From an uncultured Sphingomonas sp. (GTDB lineage Bacteria > Pseudomonadota > Alphaproteobacteria > Sphingomonadales > Sphingomonadaceae): 28,427 bases of DNA. The DNA is taken from assembly GCA_946482655.1 (NCBI GenBank), contig CAMLSA010000034.1, positions 1 to 28,427 of the forward strand, written 5' to 3'. Positions 24,353-28,427 of the stretch are shown piece by piece (the stretch's first letter is position 1; each line of letters begins with the position of its first letter). Both the position numbers and the translations under genes were made by a program. Below the pieces are notes generated by a model, which ran no database searches, had not been told where the DNA came from, and saw only the letters and a list, made by a program, of their open reading frames with translations.

Positions 24353-26724
24353 AATTCACGCTGTCTTGGCTCAAGGAGCATCTCGACACGGAGGCGAGCC
24401 TGACCGCGATCGTCGAGGGACTGACCAGGATCGGCCTCGAGGTCGAGAGCGTCGCGGACGCCGCCGAGAAGCTCGGCGCCTTCCGCATCGCGAGGGTGAT
24501 CAGCGCCGCGCCGCATCCGCAGGCCGACAAGCTTCAGGTCCTCTCGGTCGACTCGGGGGAAGGCGAGCCGCTGCAGATCGTCTGCGGCGCGCCCAATGCG
24601 CGAACCGGCCTCGTCGGCGTGCTCGGTCGGCCGGGCGACTATGTGCCGGGGCTCGACGTCACGCTCAAGGTCGCTGCGATCCGCGGCGTCGAATCGCGCG
24701 GCATGATGTGCTCGATGCGTGAGCTCCAGCTCGGCGAATCGCATGAGGGCATCATCGAGTTGCCGGCAGATGCGCCGATCGGCAAAGCCTATGTCGACTG
24801 GGCTGGTCTGTCCGATCCGGTGATCGACGTCGCGATCACGCCGAACCGGCAGGACTGCATGGGTGTACGCGGCATCGCGCGCGATCTCGCGGCAGCGGGC
24901 ATGGGCAGCTTGAAGCCGCTCAACGTTCCAACCATCGCCGGGCAGGACGAATGCCCGATCGTAATCCGTACCGAGGATCCCGAGGGCTGCCCCGCATTCT
25001 TCGGCCGGGTAGTGAAGGGCGTCGTCAACGGCGACAGCCCAGACTGGCTCGCCAGGCGGCTGACCGCGGTCGGCCAGCGGCCGATCTCCGCGCTGGTCGA
25101 CATCACCAACTATGTGATGCTGGATCATGGCCGTCCGCTCCACGTCTATGATCTCGCGAAGATCACCGGTCCGATCGTCGCCCGCAAGGCGCGACCCGGC
25201 GAGGAGGTGCGCGCGCTCAATGGCAAGACCTACGGCCTGGACGAGACCATGACGGTGATCGCCGATGCCCAAGGCGCCGACGATATCGGCGGCATCATGG
25301 GCGGCGAGAAATCCGGCGTCACTGGCGCCACCACCGATATTCTGATCGAATGCGCCTATTTTACGCCCGAGAGGATCGCGCGCACCGGGCAGAGGCTGGG
25401 CCTCACCTCGGATGCGCGCAGCCGCTTCGAGCGCGGCGTCGATCCGCAATTCCTTGGCGCGGGACTCGCCATCGCCACCAAGCTGGTGCTCGACATCTGC
25501 GGCGGCACGGCCAGTCAGGCTGTCGAGGCGGGGACGCCGCCCGCCGGCACCAAGGCACTCCGCTACGATCCGGCACTGACCGCCAAGATCGCGGGCCTCA
25601 CCGTCGAACCCGACAAGCAGCGTGCGGTCCTGTCCGCGCTTGGCTTCGGCATCGATGCGGTGTGGAATGTTTCGGTGCCGAGTTGGCGCCGCGATGTCGA
25701 CGGCCCGGCCGATCTGGTCGAGGAGGTCGTCCGCATCATCGGAATCGACAATATCCCGTCAACCCCGCTGCCGCGCGCCGAGGGCGTCGCGCCGCCCACT
25801 GCGACGCCCGCGCAGATGATCGAGCGCCGCGCCCGCCGCGCCGCCGCCGCGCGCGGCCTGAACGAGGCGGTGACGTGGAGCTTCGTCAGCGAGGCCGAGG
25901 CGTCGCCGTTCGGTGGCGGCGACTGGACCCTTGCCAATCCTATCAGCGAGGACCTGAAGGTGATGCGGCCGTCGCTGCTGCCCGGCCTGATCGCCGCCGC
26001 GCGCCGCAACGCCGATCGCGGCGCCGACAGCATAAGGCTGTTTGAGATCGGCCGCCGCTATCTCGCCGAGCGGGAAAGCCTGACGCTCGGCTTGCTGTTG
26101 TCGGGGAACCGGGTGCCGCGCGATTGGCGGACAGGGAAAGCACAGCCCTTCGATGCCTATGACGCCAAGGCCGAGGCGGTGGCACTGCTCACCGCGGCGG
26201 GCGCGCCGGTCGATCGGCTCCAGCTGTTCGAGGCGACATCCTCGGGGGTCTACCACCCGGGCCGCTCGGGCACGCTCCGGCTCGGTCCAAAGACGGTGCT
26301 GGCCGAGTTCGGCGAACTGCACCCGGCGATCGTTCGTGCCTTCGACATGACTGGAGTCGCGGTCGCGGCCGAGATCTTCCTCGACGCGATTCCGGTCAGG
26401 CGCGGCTCGTCCGGTCATATGCGCGATGCCTATGCGCCGCCCGCCCTGCAGGCGGTGCGCCGCGATTTCGCTTTTCTGATCGCCGCCGACAAGCCCGGCG
26501 AGGAATTGTTGCGCGCGGTGCGCGGGGCGGACAAGGCAGCGATCTCCGATGCGAAGCTGTTCGACGTCTTCGTGGGGCAGGGCGTCGGCGAGGGTGAGAA
26601 GTCGGTAGCGATCGAGGTGGTGCTCCAACCCGCCGAGAAGAGCTTCACCGATGCGGAGTTGCAGGCGATCTCGGACAAGATCGTCGCGGCTGCGGCGAAG
26701 CTTGGGGCGAGGTTGAGGGGCTGA
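24349..26724 (+). CDS. pheT: Phenylalanyl-tRNA synthetase, beta subunit
   Basis: The 791-residue beta subunit carries tRNA binding and editing. It starts [18 protein letters not shown] tRNA-binding OB domain is at about 43-150 ([23 protein letters not shown]), a B3/B4 editing domain at about 200-390 (with the usual [20 protein letters not shown]), a B5 domain after it, and a C-terminal anticodon-binding ferredoxin-like domain at about 700-791 ([17 protein letters not shown]). The length matches other bacterial PheT. Start ATG 24349 overlaps the pheS stop. The frame is open far upstream inside pheS, but that part is a shadow. Confidence 0.97.
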   Translation: MKFTLSWLKEHLDTEASLTAIVEGLTRIGLEVESVADAAEKLGAFRIARVISAAPHPQADKLQVLSVDSGEGEPLQIVCGAPNARTGLVGVLGRPGDYVPGLDVTLKVAAIRGVESRGMMCSMRELQLGESHEGIIELPADAPIGKAYVDWAGLSDPVIDVAITPNRQDCMGVRGIARDLAAAGMGSLKPLNVPTIAGQDECPIVIRTEDPEGCPAFFGRVVKGVVNGDSPDWLARRLTAVGQRPISALVDITNYVMLDHGRPLHVYDLAKITGPIVARKARPGEEVRALNGKTYGLDETMTVIADAQGADDIGGIMGGEKSGVTGATTDILIECAYFTPERIARTGQRLGLTSDARSRFERGVDPQFLGAGLAIATKLVLDICGGTASQAVEAGTPPAGTKALRYDPALTAKIAGLTVEPDKQRAVLSALGFGIDAVWNVSVPSWRRDVDGPADLVEEVVRIIGIDNIPSTPLPRAEGVAPPTATPAQMIERRARRAAAARGLNEAVTWSFVSEAEASPFGGGDWTLANPISEDLKVMRPSLLPGLIAAARRNADRGADSIRLFEIGRRYLAERESLTLGLLLSGNRVPRDWRTGKAQPFDAYDAKAEAVALLTAAGAPVDRLQLFEATSSGVYHPGRSGTLRLGPKTVLAEFGELHPAIVRAFDMTGVAVAAEIFLDAIPVRRGSSGHMRDAYAPPALQAVRRDFAFLIAADKPGEELLRAVRGADKAAISDAKLFDVFVGQGVGEGEKSVAIEVVLQPAEKSFTDAELQAISDKIVAAAAKLGARLRG

Positions 26725-26744
26725 AGCTCCATCGGGCGGGGGAG

Positions 26745-27380
26745 TTATACCGGCGCCTTCTCCGCGCTCAGCCGCGCCGAATAGCTGTGCCAGGTGAAGA
26801 TGGCCGCGGCGCCGCGATGCGGGCTCCAGGGCTGGGCGAGCCGACGGGTTTCCCGCTCGCTCGGGCGGTCGGGCAGGCCCATCAGCTTGCCGACCTCGAT
26901 CTGCACGGCAAGGTCGCCCGCCGGCCAGATATCGCCGCGCCCTTCGGCGAAGAGCAGGTATATCTCGGCCGACCAGCGCCCGATTCCCCTGATCGCGGTC
27001 ATTTGCGCGATCGCTTCCTCGTCGTCCTCGGGCAGCCTGTCGAAGTCGATGCCGCCTTTGGCAACATGTTCGGCAAGGCTCTTGGCGTAGCTCGCCTTCT
27101 GTCGCGAAAGCCCGGCTTGGCGGAGCAGCTCGTCGGGCGCCGCGGCGACCGCCTCAGGAGCGAGGCCCGATCCCACCAGCATCTCGAGCTTCGTCCAGAT
27201 CGACGACGCGGCGGCGACGCTTACTTGCTGGCCGACGATGGTGCGCAACAGGGTCTGATAGCCGCGGTCGCGGCTGCGGGGCGGGGGATAGCCGATCTTC
27301 GCGATGCCCTGCGCGAAAGCGGGTTCGATCGCCGCCAGCGCATCGAGCGCTCGGTGCAATTGTTCGACGGAGAGACTCAT
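26745..27380 (-). CDS. DNA-3-methyladenine glycosylase II (AlkA-type, HhH-GPD)
   Basis: The 211-residue base-excision repair enzyme removes alkylated purines from DNA. The helix-hairpin-helix [15 protein letters not shown] (130-144) is followed by the Gly/Pro-Asp element WPAGDLAVQ (152-160), with the catalytic Asp156. The [15 protein letters not shown] stretch (48-62) is also typical. It lacks E. coli AlkA's N-terminal domain and so resembles the shorter bacterial form. ATG 27380 has GGGAA a few bases upstream. It converges with pheT (20-base gap) and diverges from the ferredoxin gene. Confidence 0.92.
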   Translation of the reverse strand: MSLSVEQLHRALDALAAIEPAFAQGIAKIGYPPPRSRDRGYQTLLRTIVGQQVSVAAASSIWTKLEMLVGSGLAPEAVAAAPDELLRQAGLSRQKASYAKSLAEHVAKGGIDFDRLPEDDEEAIAQMTAIRGIGRWSAEIYLLFAEGRGDIWPAGDLAVQIEVGKLMGLPDRPSERETRRLAQPWSPHRGAAAIFTWHSYSARLSAEKAPV

Positions 27381-27460
27381 TTCGGTTCCCGCACTTGATT
27401 TCGCCGGCCGCGCACGACATAGCCGCGCCGAATCCGGAACATATTGTCGGGGGAGTGCTA

Positions 27461-27778
27461 ATGCCCAAGTTGGTTGTCGTCACGCGCGAGGGCGAGGAAT
27501 CGGTCTTCGAAGCCGAAGCCGGCCTGTCGGTGATGGAGATCATTCGCGACAACGGCGTCGACGAGCTTCTGGCGCTCTGCGGAGGCTGCTGCTCCTGCGC
27601 CACCTGCCATGTCTATGTAGATCCGGCCTTTTCCGGCCTGCTGCCCGACATGACCGATGACGAAAGCGATCTGCTCGACAGCAGCGACCATCGCGACGAG
27701 CGCTCGCGGCTTTCGTGCCAGATCGCGATGAGCGACGATCTCGACGGCCTGACGGTCACGATAGCTCCGGAAGACTGA
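27461..27778 (+). CDS. 2Fe-2S ferredoxin, adrenodoxin/putidaredoxin type
   Basis: The 105-residue electron carrier has the vertebrate-type 2Fe-2S pattern: Cys40, Cys46, Cys49 and Cys86 (C-x5-C-x2-C ... C), with CATCHVYV after the loop. Two extra cysteines, 43 and 44, lie within the cluster loop. Such proteins usually serve P450s or oxygenases, or Fe-S assembly (isc-linked Fdx); no partner gene is in the window. I start at ATG 27461, with GGGGGAG five bases upstream. The open frame back to 27395 lacks family similarity. Confidence 0.92.
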   Translation: MPKLVVVTREGEESVFEAEAGLSVMEIIRDNGVDELLALCGGCCSCATCHVYVDPAFSGLLPDMTDDESDLLDSSDHRDERSRLSCQIAMSDDLDGLTVTIAPED

Positions 27779-27837
27779 GATTGCGCCACCCGGCGAAGAC
27801 CGGGCCGCACGGTTCCCTGCATCAATGTCGCCGCTCG

Positions 27838-27854
27838 GGCTGGTCGTTCCAGCC
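27838..27854. other. Hairpin between convergent genes
   Basis: GGCTGG and CCAGCC form a 6-bp stem around TCGTT in the 92-base gap between the convergent ferredoxin and rRNA methyltransferase genes. A second short stem (CCCGG/CCGGG) lies near 27790-27804. Neither has a T-run; together they may still act as transcript ends for both strands. Confidence 0.3.
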
Positions 27855-27870
27855 TCCGCCAGGGCGGGAT

Positions 27871-28427
27871 TTATCGCGTGGTTATCGCATATAGCGCGAT
27901 CGCGGCCGCGTTCGAGATGTTAAGGCTCTCCACCTTCGGGCTGATCGGCAGCCTGGCCAATTCGTCACAGTGCGCCTCGGTGTTCTGGCGCATGCCCTCA
28001 CCCTCGGCGCCCAGCACGATCGCGACCCGCGCCTCGCCCATCACTTCGGCGAGGGTGCCGTTCGCATGGCCTGACAGGCCGATCCGCCAGAAGCCCGCCT
28101 CGCCGATCTCGTCAAGCGCGCGGGCGAGATTGACCACCCGCACCCACGGCACCAGCTCGAGCGCGCCCGAGGCGGAGCGGGCGAGCGCACCCGATTCGGG
28201 CGGCGAGTTGCGATCCTGGGTGACGATGCCGATCGCGTCAAAGGCGGCTGCCGAGCGCAGCACCGCGCCGACATTGTGCGGATCGGTAACCTGATCGAGG
28301 ATCACCAGCGGCCGCTGATTACCCTGCGCTGCGTCGAGCATGTCGCCGAGCCACATGTCGGGCAGCGGGTCAACCTCGATCACCAGCCCCTGATGCGGCG
28401 CGTCATGCGGCACGAGGCGGCCGAGAT
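27871..28427 (-). CDS. RlmB/TrmH-type (SPOUT) 23S rRNA 2'-O-methyltransferase, partial
   Basis: This is the C-terminal catalytic part (about 185 residues) of a SpoU-family RNA ribose methyltransferase, probably RlmB (23S rRNA Gm2251). The three SPOUT motifs are complete: ILDQVTDPHNVGAVLRSAAAFD, VAIVLGAEGEGMR and LPISPKVESLNISNAAAIALYAI. These form the knotted S-adenosylmethionine site. The frame runs off the window edge at 28427, so the N-terminal RNA-binding part and start are missing. The GTG at 28413 is internal, because LGRLVPHDAPHQGLV is continuous coding sequence. Confidence 0.9.
   Translation of the reverse strand, partial: LGRLVPHDAPHQGLVIEVDPLPDMWLGDMLDAAQGNQRPLVILDQVTDPHNVGAVLRSAAAFDAIGIVTQDRNSPPESGALARSASGALELVPWVRVVNLARALDEIGEAGFWRIGLSGHANGTLAEVMGEARVAIVLGAEGEGMRQNTEAHCDELARLPISPKVESLNISNAAAIALYAITTR

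Noticed and set aside
24298..25449. A 383-codon minus-strand frame opposite pheT
   Set aside because: Shadow of a highly conserved synthetase subunit.

Overview
The window reads as a chromosomal, high-GC stretch of an alphaproteobacterium, most likely a sphingomonad (Sphingomonas or Rhizorhabdus type). The signs are an FYDLN-acid family protein beside tRNA-Ala, the aroA-cmk-rpsA order, a COQ9-family protein, a RibB fused to a degenerate RibA domain, a short second-type glutamyl-tRNA synthetase, GTG/TTG starts and many ATGA/GTGA/TTGA overlaps. The genus is an inference; the class is well supported. I see no insertion sequence, prophage, CRISPR array or other mobile DNA, and no gene-free stretch longer than 300 bases.

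Layout. 1-529 (-): partial tRNA-Ala and an FYDLN-type zinc-ribbon protein. 645-4516 (+): aroA, cmk and rpsA, closed by a strong terminator, then a GNAT acetyltransferase. 5178-7975 (-): a kpsC-kpsS-like capsule Kdo-transferase pair in which KpsC has lost most of one catalytic module. 8123-10797 (-): feoA-feoB-ssb, tightly coupled. 10876-12466 (-): a COQ9-like gene behind an EamA transporter gene broken by one missing base. 12614-16298 (-): a small membrane protein gene, ribD, ribE, an operator/promoter region, an HTH-RibB-X fusion gene and ribH. 16397-16962 (+): a sigma-54 promoter with an upstream inverted repeat, a 55-residue membrane or secreted peptide and a PspC-domain gene, also with an apparent one-base loss. 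16990-18324 (-): gltX. 18439-20201 (+): prs and a HisN-type phosphatase. 20221-22347 (-): AsmA-like protein. 22504-26724 (+): rpmI, rplT, terminator, pheS, pheT. 26745-28427: AlkA-type glycosylase (-), 2Fe-2S ferredoxin (+) and a partial RlmB/TrmH-type rRNA methyltransferase (-).

Most of the window is core metabolism and translation. Two control regions stand out. First, the riboflavin cluster shows no recognisable FMN riboswitch. Instead, the DHBP synthase carries an N-terminal Xre-like DNA-binding domain, and directly upstream of it lie three perfect copies of a 9-mer (two forming a perfect palindrome) around a promoter that seems to give a leaderless mRNA. This suggests a biosynthetic enzyme that senses the pathway and regulates its own operon. 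Second, a near-consensus sigma-54 promoter, with a 17-bp inverted repeat about 129 bp upstream of the predicted start, drives a tiny membrane peptide and PspC. This suggests a reduced phage-shock (membrane stress) unit. Smaller oddities are a double ATGA relay of two mini-ORFs into the HisN gene, and two genes each missing one G in a run of four, which may be sequencing errors.
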